Shown here: positions 1 to 5,259 of the stretch, piece by piece
How the letters are laid out: each line of letters opens with the position of its first letter
How positions within the stretch are numbered: position 1 is the first letter of the stretch
NCBI GenBank assembly: GCA_024278285.1
Contig: JAJRTM010000252.1
Coordinates: forward strand, 1 to 6,410
Origin: Planctomycetota bacterium
Lineage (GTDB): Bacteria > Planctomycetota > Planctomycetia > Planctomycetales > Planctomycetaceae
Reading direction: 5' to 3'
DNA length: 6,410 nt
Translations under genes and position numbers: made by a program
The notes under the pieces: model-generated
The model's input: only the letters and a program-made list of their open reading frames with translations
The model's database searches: none
Told to the model about the DNA's origin: nothing

Positions 1-298
1 AACAAGAGAAACCCTCTTTTTTTATCCACTCGCCAAGATGTGTTTTCTGGATTTCATCAACACTGGGAATCCAGGCGGGACAGGGGAGTTGTTCTTTACG
101 CTGCTTTTTGTAGTTCTGTTCATAAAGTAATTCATGAATGGAGAAAGGAATATCCGGAGTCAGAAGCTGTGAGGCTATTGTTTTCCAGCGAGCAGATTCA
201 TCAGCAATAATTCCCAGTTCCTGAAGTTGCGCGATCCATTTTCCTGCACCGCGGCGAGGCAATCCGCATTCGATCAGTTTTTCAATAGAGATGTTCAT
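1..298 (-). CDS. Probable AMP-dependent acyl-CoA (acetyl-CoA-type) synthetase, N-terminal fragment
   Basis: An open frame of 99 codons begins at an ATG at 298 and runs off the left edge, so only the N-terminus is visible. Residues 1-72 are a predicted helical, Lys/Glu-rich extension. From about residue 73 comes a CPAWIPS-x-DEI segment, then HLGEWIKKEGF, which resembles the N-terminal cap (ACAS_N-like) of acetyl-CoA or acetoacetyl-CoA synthetases, where a PxWxPSxExI motif precedes the adenylation domain. Such enzymes activate a carboxylate with ATP to an acyl-AMP and transfer it to CoA. The AMP-binding motifs lie outside the window, so the family call rests on this short segment. No in-frame ATG or GTG exists between this start and the upstream in-frame stop, which fixes the start, although no strong Shine-Dalgarno is seen. 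Codon use looks like that of a real gene. Confidence is good that it is coding, moderate for the family. Confidence 0.6.
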   Translation of the reverse strand, partial: MNISIEKLIECGLPRRGAGKWIAQLQELGIIADESARWKTIASQLLTPDIPFSIHELLYEQNYKKQRKEQLPCPAWIPSVDEIQKTHLGEWIKKEGFSC

Positions 299-318
299 TA
301 CGCTGCTCAGTGGGTTAA

Positions 319-337
319 AGATGTTTATTGAACATCT
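319..337. promoter_or_regulatory. Perfect 7-bp palindrome upstream of the synthetase gene
   Basis: AGATGTT at 319-325 and AACATCT at 331-337 form a perfect inverted repeat around a 5-nt centre, 21-39 nt upstream of the synthetase start at 298. A weak promoter can be drawn on the minus strand over it (TTGAAC at 357-362, 16-nt spacer, GATAGA at 335-340), which would place the palindrome on or just after the -10 box, where a repressor would act. It could equally be a 5' UTR hairpin. The function is inferred from position only. Confidence 0.35.
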
Positions 338-374
338 ATCAATATAGCAAGGTTCTGTTCAAACTTCGATTCTA

Positions 375-452
375 TTAGGGGAGCCTCTATTTATCCAAAA
401 GGAGCACAGACATTCTTGTCTGTCTTGTAAGAGCATGCTGTCTTGCATACAG
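375..452. repeat. Dispersed repeat, copy 1 (carries ACAGACA-TTCT-TGTCTGT hairpin)
   Basis: The stretch starting TTAGGGGAGCCTCTATTTAT, followed by a CCAAAAGGAGC segment, leads into a perfect inverted repeat ACAGACA (406-412) / TGTCTGT (417-423) with a 4-nt loop. The same order of blocks recurs at 2062-2109, and the TCTATT-ATTCAAA part recurs again inverted at 2175-2198. The right part (424-452) contains a GCATGC core flanked by AAGA and TCTT and is not shared clearly with the other copy, so the right boundary is uncertain. The copy lies just beyond the hcp terminator. It is non-coding in all frames and most simply a member of a dispersed palindromic repeat family. Confidence 0.6.
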
Positions 453-496
453 AAAAAAAGCCCGGCTCGTTTTTTCAATGGAACGGAGCCGGGCTT
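453..496 (-). terminator. Rho-independent terminator of hcp
   Basis: An 11-bp perfect stem pairs 458-468 (AAGCCCGGCTC) with 486-496, extended by three more pairs (469-471 with 482-484) across a single bulged G at 485. Read on the minus strand the hairpin is followed by seven T (the A run at 453-459). It lies 31 nt beyond the hcp stop, with the orientation and spacing expected for the end of the hcp transcript. Confidence 0.9.
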
Positions 497-527
497 ATCG
501 ATTTAGGTTTTATTCAGAACAGGTTTA

Positions 528-1817
528 TTAGGCACCTGCCAATTCAAACAGTTCTTTGGGAGGTTCTGCTTCGGTAATTTTCAGATCGAATTTATCTTGC
601 AGAATTTTGAAGACGTTAGGCGTAACAAAGGCAGGTGCTTCTGGACCAATGCGAATCCCTTGAACTCCCAGATAAAGCAGTGTCAGTAAAACAGCCACTG
701 CTTTCTGCTCGAACCAGGAAATTACCATTGTCAACGGCAGGTCATTCACGCCACAATCGAATGCGTTCGCCAATCCCAACGCAACTTGAATGGCACCGTA
801 AGCATCGTTGCATTGCCCCATATCAAGGAAGCGTGGCAGACCTGCAACGGTGCCGTAATCGTGATCGCGAAGACGGAATTTTCCACAGCCAAGTGTCAGA
901 ATAATTGAATCCTGGGGAGCGTTTTCGCCTACTTTAGTAAAGTAGTTTCGTCCCGCTTCTGCTCCATCACATCCGCCTACCAGGTAGAAGTGTTTAATTT
1001 CTCCCGATTTGACAGCATCTACAATTTTATCGGCAAGCCCCAAAATAACGCTGTGATGGAAACCGATTGTCGATTCCTTCACTTTATTTTCAGGAAGCGG
1101 TGCACATTGCTTGGCCATTTCGATCACTTGTGAAAAGTCGTTCGTTTTTAGCCGAGTGCCTCCGGGAACCGCGGTAAAGCGAGTTGTGAATAAGCGATCT
1201 TTATACGTTTCCCAAGGAATGAGTACGCAGTTTGTCGTCGCGACGATTGGCCCGGTAAACTGAGTGAATTCAAGATGCTGGTTTTGCCAGGCGGTTCCGT
1301 AATGCCCAACCAAATGGGGATAAGCTTTCAGTTTGGGATAACTATGTGCCGGGAGCATTTCGCCATGCGTATAAACATTCACGCCAGCATCTTTGGCTTG
1401 CTCCAGCAGGTCAGCGATATCGACCATATCGTGACCAGTGACCAAAATACCGGGGCCTTCTTTGGTTCCTTCGTAAACGGTTGTCGGTTCGGGAGTCCCG
1501 AGCCGTTCGCAATGCCCTTTATCGAGCATCTCCATCACTCGCAAATTGTGCTTGCCGCAATCCAGGACAATTTCCAGAAGAGTCTCTATATCGAAGTTGA
1601 CGTTCGTCATCGTGGCGAATAATGCCTCTTCGATAAACTCATCTACCTCTGTATCGACTTGTCCCAAACGCCGGGCATGATTCTTGTAGGCAGCCAACCC
1701 TTTTAAGCCGTACAGGATAATCTCCTGGAGAGACTGCATATCTTCATCTTTTCCGCACACGCCGATATCGACGCAGCCGGTGCCGTTTGCTGTCTGTTCG
1801 CATTGATTACAAAACAT
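528..1817 (-). CDS. hcp: Hybrid cluster protein (Hcp, hydroxylamine reductase / NO reductase family), short class III-like form
   Basis: A 429-residue cytoplasmic iron-sulfur protein. The N-terminal cysteines C3, C6, C15 and C21 (C-x2-C-x8-C-x5-C) fit the cubane-cluster motif. All hybrid [4Fe-2S-2O] cluster ligands known from the Desulfovibrio enzyme have equivalents: H129 (TGHD), E153 (HGEMLPAH), C197 (TTNC), C283 (GGCDG), C311 (TLGCGK), C336 (GQCND) and E370 (SWFEQK). Class I/II proteins are about 540-550 residues; here roughly 110 residues between the cubane domain and the Rossmann-like domains are absent, as in the class III forms first described in archaea. The join is seamless (TNVNFDIETLLEIVLDCGK), so this is a natural short form, not a deletion wreck. 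The family reduces hydroxylamine in vitro, and E. coli Hcp acts on NO. The start is supported by GGGAG 7 nt upstream. No hcr reductase gene is adjacent, so the electron donor is unknown. Confidence 0.95.
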   Translation of the reverse strand: MFCNQCEQTANGTGCVDIGVCGKDEDMQSLQEIILYGLKGLAAYKNHARRLGQVDTEVDEFIEEALFATMTNVNFDIETLLEIVLDCGKHNLRVMEMLDKGHCERLGTPEPTTVYEGTKEGPGILVTGHDMVDIADLLEQAKDAGVNVYTHGEMLPAHSYPKLKAYPHLVGHYGTAWQNQHLEFTQFTGPIVATTNCVLIPWETYKDRLFTTRFTAVPGGTRLKTNDFSQVIEMAKQCAPLPENKVKESTIGFHHSVILGLADKIVDAVKSGEIKHFYLVGGCDGAEAGRNYFTKVGENAPQDSIILTLGCGKFRLRDHDYGTVAGLPRFLDMGQCNDAYGAIQVALGLANAFDCGVNDLPLTMVISWFEQKAVAVLLTLLYLGVQGIRIGPEAPAFVTPNVFKILQDKFDLKITEAEPPKELFELAGA

Positions 1818-1904
1818 CGATAATCTCCCAGTTTTCTAGTCCAGTTTATTTGACGACCCCTGACAAAACGCATGGCACGAATTGAAGGAACAAAATCGGT
1901 TTAT

Positions 1905-1933
1905 ATCATAAGGGAAAACAATATGGACGTCAA
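1905..1933 (-). promoter_or_regulatory. Sigma70-type promoter of hcp
   Basis: On the minus strand TTGACG (1928-1933) and TATGAT (1905-1910) are separated by exactly 17 nt, matching the TTGACA/TATAAT consensus at 5/6 and 5/6. Transcription would begin near 1898, giving a 5' UTR of about 80 nt before the hcp ATG at 1817. No other -35/-10 pair of this quality was seen upstream of hcp. The -35 box lies inside the dyad at 1924-1939. Confidence 0.65.
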
Positions 1934-1939
1934 TGTCCA
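1924..1939. promoter_or_regulatory. Candidate operator: dyad TGGAC-N6-GTCCA over the hcp -35 box
   Basis: TGGAC (1924-1928) and GTCCA (1935-1939) are perfectly complementary arms around six bases, and one inner T-A pair adds symmetry. The 5-6-5 geometry is that of CRP-family sites, but the arm sequence is neither the CRP nor the FNR/NnrR consensus, nor the TTGAC-N4-GTCAA type reported for HcpR. Because the dyad covers the -35 hexamer, a bound protein would most easily repress. The regulator is not encoded in the window. Confidence 0.45.
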
Positions 1940-2061
1940 ATTATGCTCCTTTTGGCACATTATTAATAATTTAGAATTTTATTTTTAGTTTTACAGTGAA
2001 AAAATTAGAAATCTATCATTCCTGCTACCTGTTTACATGCGGGAAACTTTCTACAATGTTT
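1940..2061. other. AT-rich non-coding spacer in the divergent hcp-protoglobin region
   Basis: The stretch between the hcp promoter dyad and the repeat element is strongly AT-rich, especially 1958-2025, with no open frame of note on either strand. It contains a loose plus-strand match to a promoter (TTTACA, 17-nt spacer, CTATCA, around 1989-2017), too weak to call. One TGGCAC (1953-1958) resembles a sigma54 -24 box but has no TTGC at the required spacing. Such AT-rich DNA may help promoter opening or bind nucleoid proteins; nothing firmer can be said. Confidence 0.4.
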
Positions 2062-2201
2062 TTAGGGATCTCTTTTCATTCAAAAGGGAGCACAGACATT
2101 CCTGTCTGTTTCGCTTGAGAAGGCCTTATTAAAGCCAGGCAAGAATGTCTACCCTGCGTTATAAACAGACATTATTTGAATGAATAGAGGTTCCCTTTAT
2201 T
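2062..2201. repeat. Dispersed repeat, copy 2: MITE-like / long-hairpin element of about 140 bp
   Basis: The element is bounded by imperfect inverted ends of about 24 bp: TTAGGGATCTCTTTTCATTC at the left, and at the right the complement of AAAGGGAACCTCTATTCATT. Their inner part is a perfect 10-bp match, 2075-2084 against 2175-2184. Inside lie ACAGACA/TGTCTGT (2092-2098 and 2103-2109), a 9-bp pair TGTCTGTTT (2103-2111) / AAACAGACA (2163-2171), and a central short hairpin GGCCTTATTAAAGCC (about 2122-2136). The left half matches copy 1 at 375-423 block for block. No transposase frame is present and no convincing target duplication could be defined. It may be a non-autonomous element, a REP-like unit or a transcribed structured RNA. 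Confidence 0.6.
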
Positions 2202-2245
2202 AGGTGGCCACATCAGATTTTAGAACATGAAAGAAATTGAGAAGC

Positions 2246-2812
2246 ATGAAGTCTATTGACGAATCGAAATTGGAAGAGGATATCGTCTATCGTTACAACT
2301 ACCTGGCTGAATTCATCGGTTTTGGTGAAGAAGATGTGACTGCGATACGCAGCGTAATTGGTAATTTCGCTCCGTTGGTTCCTCAAATTGTAGAAGGAAC
2401 TTACGAAAAAATGCTGCAATACGATGCAACCGCCCGGCACTTTATCCCCAGAGAACACGGTTACGAAGGAGAAGTACCGAAATCGGTCGCTGATCTGGAC
2501 TTGAATGATCCCCAAATCAAATTTCGCAAAGAGCATTTGCAGCGGTATTTAATGAACCTGCTCGGACATGCTTACAACGAAAAAATTGCGACCTATCTCA
2601 ACATTGTTGGCAAAATGCACACTCCCGAAGCAGGAAGCAAAGAGCTTGATGTTCCGCTGGTCCAGATGAACGCCTTGATGGGACTGTTGGCAGATATTCT
2701 GATTCAAACAATCGCAGGATTCGGACTTGAAGCAGAGCAGGAATTGAAAGTGCAACGAGCTTTCCAGAAATTACTCTGGATTCAAAACGATTTTATCAAT
2801 CGCCATTATTGA
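2246..2812 (+). CDS. Single-domain protoglobin (heme-based gas-binding globin)
   Basis: A 188-residue cytoplasmic protein matching the protoglobin / globin-sensor family in size (Methanosarcina acetivorans protoglobin is about 195 residues) and in layout: an N-terminal pre-helix (about 1-17), then the A-to-H helical core to the C-terminus, with no attached signalling domain. The likely proximal heme ligand is H125 in the KMHTPEAGS segment at the expected F-helix place, preceded by RKEHLQRYLMNLLGHAYNEK, which corresponds to the E/F region. Protoglobins bind O2, CO and NO; catalysis is not established for most. It is divergent from hcp, which points to NO or oxygen handling. The ATG at 2246 is chosen; a TTG at 2237 would add three residues. 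Ribosome-site evidence (GAGA just upstream) is weak for both. It converges on the TIM-barrel gene. Confidence 0.85.
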   Translation: MKSIDESKLEEDIVYRYNYLAEFIGFGEEDVTAIRSVIGNFAPLVPQIVEGTYEKMLQYDATARHFIPREHGYEGEVPKSVADLDLNDPQIKFRKEHLQRYLMNLLGHAYNEKIATYLNIVGKMHTPEAGSKELDVPLVQMNALMGLLADILIQTIAGFGLEAEQELKVQRAFQKLLWIQNDFINRHY

Positions 2813-2829
2813 ACAGGAAACCGGTATTG

Positions 2830-2862
2830 AAAAAGGCAGGGGGCGTTTCAATGCACCCTGCC
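2830..2862 (-). terminator. Rho-independent terminator of the TIM-barrel gene, perhaps shared
   Basis: GGCAGGG (2835-2841) pairs with CCCTGCC (2856-2862), continued by G-C and C-G pairs (2843-2844 with 2853-2854) past one mismatch, with an 8-nt loop. On the minus strand it is followed by five T (A run 2830-2834), so it ends the 2917-3858 transcript. On the plus strand it lies 18 nt after the protoglobin stop but has no T run after it, so termination from that side would be weaker. Confidence 0.8.
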
Positions 2863-2916
2863 TGTCAGTTCGCAAAATCTTTCGCTTGAAAGCAGCGTAC
2901 ATTACCCGCTACCCGC

Positions 2917-3858
2917 TTAGAGCAGTTTTTTCAGGACCGCGTCCAGCATGACTTTTGAACGTCGAATGCCTTCGAATTCATCGAGTTTGCTCCCTTCGTA
3001 TTCGATGCCTGCAAATCCTGTGTAGCCGCAATCGATGACAATTTTCATCATCTTCAAAATGTCGGTTTCTTTCTTGAATTTGGTATCCACCGTTACATAA
3101 GGTCGACTATCGAAGTCAGAAGTTTTTACGCTGACAGCCTTAGCAAACGGCATTAATTCTTTAACACCTTTATATCGGTCGTACCATTCTCCTTTTTTTC
3201 GATCAATCGCAAAGTTGCCGAAATCGGGGAGTGTGCCACAGCGTGGATGATTTACTTTTTTCATCACGCTGGCCAGCCATTGCCCATTGGAAGAGAGGCC
3301 GCCATGATTTTCAACGATCACATTGATATCGTTTTGGGCCCCATACTCGGTCAGTTGACGCAAACCATCGGCTGCCCGTTCAAGTTGTTCTTCGTACGTT
3401 CCGTTGCTTCTCGCATTGACCCGAATCGAATGGCAACCAAGAAACTTAGCCGCATCGACCCATTTGTGATGATTTTCCACTGCGACACGCCGTTTTTTCT
3501 TATTCGGATCTCCCAGTGCGCCTTCGCCATCGATCATAATCAGCAAGCTGGTAACACCTTCGCCGGCTGCTCGTTTTTTCATTTCGCCCAGGTATTTTTC
3601 GTCTTTCGCTTTATCTTTGAAAAACTGGTTGACGTACTCAACACCATCGATACCGAATTCTTGCTTGGTTATTTTAGCAAAATCGAGATGCTCCATTTTT
3701 CCTGCAAAAAGCATTTTATGCAAAGACCACTGAGCAAGCGAAACCTGAATTTTTGGCTTAGCAGATGCAGCAAAAGAAAATGTGGGAATGGTTGCAACAG
3801 ACATTCCTGCAAACGCGGAGGCACCAACCTGCAAAAACTGACGGCGATTGTAACTCAT
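2917..3858 (-). CDS. Tat-exported xylose isomerase-like TIM-barrel protein (sugar phosphate isomerase/epimerase family)
   Basis: A 313-residue protein. Residues 1-33 form a twin-arginine signal (NRRQFLQVG, then a hydrophobic stretch [16 protein letters not shown], ending ASA before KPK), so it is probably exported folded. Residues 36-313 fit an AP-endonuclease-2 / xylose-isomerase-like TIM barrel: E183 in IVENHGG, D212 in PDFGNF and E286 in GIEYEG occupy the positions of metal ligands in tagatose-3-epimerase-type enzymes. The usual third ligand, a His in a VHxKD strand, appears as S243 in [10 protein letters not shown], so metal binding or chemistry may differ. The true substrate cannot be told from sequence; a carbohydrate is likely. 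GAAAGG lies 6 nt upstream of the ATG. The gene ends at its own terminator and is not in an operon here. Confidence 0.85.
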   Translation of the reverse strand: MSYNRRQFLQVGASAFAGMSVATIPTFSFAASAKPKIQVSLAQWSLHKMLFAGKMEHLDFAKITKQEFGIDGVEYVNQFFKDKAKDEKYLGEMKKRAAGEGVTSLLIMIDGEGALGDPNKKKRRVAVENHHKWVDAAKFLGCHSIRVNARSNGTYEEQLERAADGLRQLTEYGAQNDINVIVENHGGLSSNGQWLASVMKKVNHPRCGTLPDFGNFAIDRKKGEWYDRYKGVKELMPFAKAVSVKTSDFDSRPYVTVDTKFKKETDILKMMKIVIDCGYTGFAGIEYEGSKLDEFEGIRRSKVMLDAVLKKLL

Positions 3859-3933
3859 GGTTAACCTTTCAATGGATCAAACAACAGGCCATATATTTCA
3901 TCAAAGAATTTCAATAACAAGCATACAAAACCT

Positions 3934-3971
3934 CCCTGACACAAACAATTCATTCATTGTGAACTTCAGGG
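3934..3971. promoter_or_regulatory. Interrupted inverted repeat in the divergent promoter region
   Basis: CCCTGA (3934-3939) and TCAGGG (3966-3971), with inner arms ACAAT (3945-3949) and ATTGT (3956-3960), make a two-step dyad separated by a symmetrical 5-by-5 interior gap. It sits 76-113 nt upstream of the TIM-barrel start and about 90-127 nt upstream of the 4061 gene, between two divergent genes, where a terminator is not expected. An operator for one or both is possible. Possible promoter boxes near 3990-4027 are poor. Confidence 0.3.
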
Positions 3972-4060
3972 ATTTCAACATTTTTCTCTTTGTCGGGGCG
4001 TTGAATGGAGTACGATAGACAGATAATTCAAAGCAACGTTGACGATAGAGAGCGGGGATA

Positions 4061-5014
4061 ATGATGATCGAATTTGACTACCTTTATCAGGGAATCTGCG
4101 GTTTGGCGAATGCTCATCGTGCAGGGGGCTTGTCTGGACACCTTGGGGCAGCGGTTGTTGCGGGGTATTTTTTCGGGGAAGATCACAGCGAGTTGCCCGA
4201 GGGGGTTTATCAGGGAGTAGAAGGGGAGTTGGATCGAATTATTCAGGGAGAAGAAGCGATCTGGTTTAATGCTCGCAAAGCCGGAATGACGCCAAACGAT
4301 TTGTTCAATAAGTTTCCCCAGCAAAAACCGCAAGAGAATCTTGTTGAATCAATTGCTCAATCGCTGAATAAAAATGTTTCAAAAACAAGACAGTCGGGAC
4401 ATAACGTCATTTTTGCCGCCCTGGCAATGCGGGCGCTAGTCGATCATCCAGAATACGCCACGCCAAAAATAGTGGCCGGTATACGAAAACTGATTGCCGG
4501 TTTCGATAACGCGCATGCAGGGCGTGCTTATTTCGGTAAAGAAAAAGGTTGGTTGACGGAAAAAGAGATCTCTTTGAAAAATGCCGAACCGCTGCCGAAC
4601 TATCGAAACTTAACTCAGATGGCGGAAACAATGATTTCAACATTAATTTCCGAAGCGACCGTAAGACGCCAGGGGTTTGGAGGGCTTTGGCATCTGATCA
4701 ATCATGCGGCTGGCATCATCGAATTGGATAATCTTGGTTTTCACGAACTCGCAATAAAAGCGTTGCCAGCCCATCACCACCATTTGCAACTTTGGCTCTT
4801 TTTACCAGATTTGGCTTCGGAACTTGGTCCGGTTGTTAAATCTGAATACCATCCGTTTGAACCGGTTTACTGGAAAGGGATGCTCAAAAGAGACGAAGCA
4901 CGGTTAACCCACCGCATCAAAACATTGTACGGATTCTACACACTGCTTAAGTTTCTTGACGATCAATCGAAACAGAAACAAGCCGAAGATGCGTTTCTTT
5001 ATTTGATGGCTTGA
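4061..5014 (+). CDS. Uncharacterised His-rich, predicted all-helical protein
   Basis: A 317-residue protein I do not recognise. It has no signal peptide or membrane segment and looks cytoplasmic and mostly alpha-helical. Two stretches appear to repeat one pattern: GGLSGHLGAAVVAGYFFGE, continuing through HSELPEGVYQGVEGELDRII (23-61), and RQSGHNVIFAALAMRALVD, continuing through HPEYATPKIVAGIRKLI (110-145). A GLWHLINHAAGIIELDNLGF segment (208-227) may be a third, diverged unit. Histidines are frequent at the helix starts (H19, H27, H114, H152, H211, H215, H228) and there is a run of four at 238-241, which could bind a metal or heme, but no known motif is present. Helical-pair repeats recall alpha/alpha-barrel folds; this is only a hint. 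AGCGGGG lies close before the ATG; a second ATG follows directly. It reads towards the small minus-strand frame at 5020. Confidence 0.8.
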   Translation: MMIEFDYLYQGICGLANAHRAGGLSGHLGAAVVAGYFFGEDHSELPEGVYQGVEGELDRIIQGEEAIWFNARKAGMTPNDLFNKFPQQKPQENLVESIAQSLNKNVSKTRQSGHNVIFAALAMRALVDHPEYATPKIVAGIRKLIAGFDNAHAGRAYFGKEKGWLTEKEISLKNAEPLPNYRNLTQMAETMISTLISEATVRRQGFGGLWHLINHAAGIIELDNLGFHELAIKALPAHHHHLQLWLFLPDLASELGPVVKSEYHPFEPVYWKGMLKRDEARLTHRIKTLYGFYTLLKFLDDQSKQKQAEDAFLYLMA

Positions 5015-5019
5015 GACCA

Positions 5020-5136
5020 TCATGCCCGAGCAGCAACGCGTAGTTCATCGAGAGGTTTTTCATCCAAATACTCTGCCAAAAATAACTCAGTTTCGTTACA
5101 ATCGATCACCAGTTCGTCGGTAAATTCAATGAAAAT
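5020..5136 (-). CDS. Possible small acidic protein (38 aa) with ATT start, or a gene remnant
   Basis: On the minus strand 38 sense codons end in TGA at 5020-5022, only 5 nt from the stop of the convergent 4061 gene. The peptide (FTDELVIDCNETELFLAEYL, then DEKPLDELRVAARA) is acidic, with a natural residue mix and codon choice like the neighbouring genes. The frame has no ATG, GTG or TTG before the upstream stop at 5154; the only usable start is ATT at 5136, with GGAG about 9 nt upstream and a weak promoter before that (CTGACA, 16-nt spacer, TACCAT, on the minus strand around 5174-5202). ATT starts are rare (infC is the classic case). Alternatives are the tail of a decayed gene or chance. No family is recognised. 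Confidence 0.35.
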   Translation of the reverse strand: MFIEFTDELVIDCNETELFLAEYLDEKPLDELRVAARA

Positions 5137-5150
5137 GCAACTTTTCTCCG

Positions 5151-5202
5151 GTCAGTGTTAGACTGTGCCTGACAATGGTAGAATACAAATTCACTTTGTC
5201 AG
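5151..5202. promoter_or_regulatory. Three alternating GTCAG/CTGAC motifs around a candidate DUF58 promoter
   Basis: GTCAG (5151-5155), CTGACAA (5169-5175) and TTGTCAG (5196-5202) alternate in orientation; the last two form a perfect 7-bp inverted repeat with a 20-nt spacer. Between them lies TAGAAT (5179-5184), a 5/6 match to a -10 box for the plus-strand DUF58 gene, with only a poor -35 (TTAGAC, 5158-5163, 15-nt spacer). A regulator bound to the paired sites would bracket the promoter. The same DNA would also carry the promoter of the small minus-strand frame. Confidence 0.3.
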
Positions 5203-5259
5203 TTCCAGAATCCCTCACAAGTTTTCAGCGTTTTCTTGATCCAGTAAAGATTGAACAAC

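Noticed and set aside
1275..1622. 115-codon plus-strand frame inside hcp
   Set aside because: It is antisense to a well-supported gene with conserved motifs; the peptide has no family features.
1850..1866. TTGAC-N7-GACAA resembling an FNR/HcpR box upstream of hcp
   Set aside because: The arms are not true reverse complements, the spacing is odd, and it lies in the predicted 5' UTR.
1873..1958. Two TGGCAC motifs resembling sigma54 -24 elements
   Set aside because: Neither has TTGC at the required spacing, and a good sigma70-type promoter is already present.
2227..2259. Ten-codon leader frame (MKEIEKHEVY) overlapping the protoglobin start
   Set aside because: Too short to distinguish from chance; no ribosome site beyond general purine richness and no attenuator structure.
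2213..2536. 107-codon minus-strand frame opposite the protoglobin
   Set aside because: Opposite a recognisable protoglobin; no ribosome site or homology-like features.
3247..3864. 205-codon plus-strand frame antisense to the TIM-barrel gene
   Set aside because: Phe/His-rich, low-plausibility composition and full overlap with a conserved gene mark it as a shadow.
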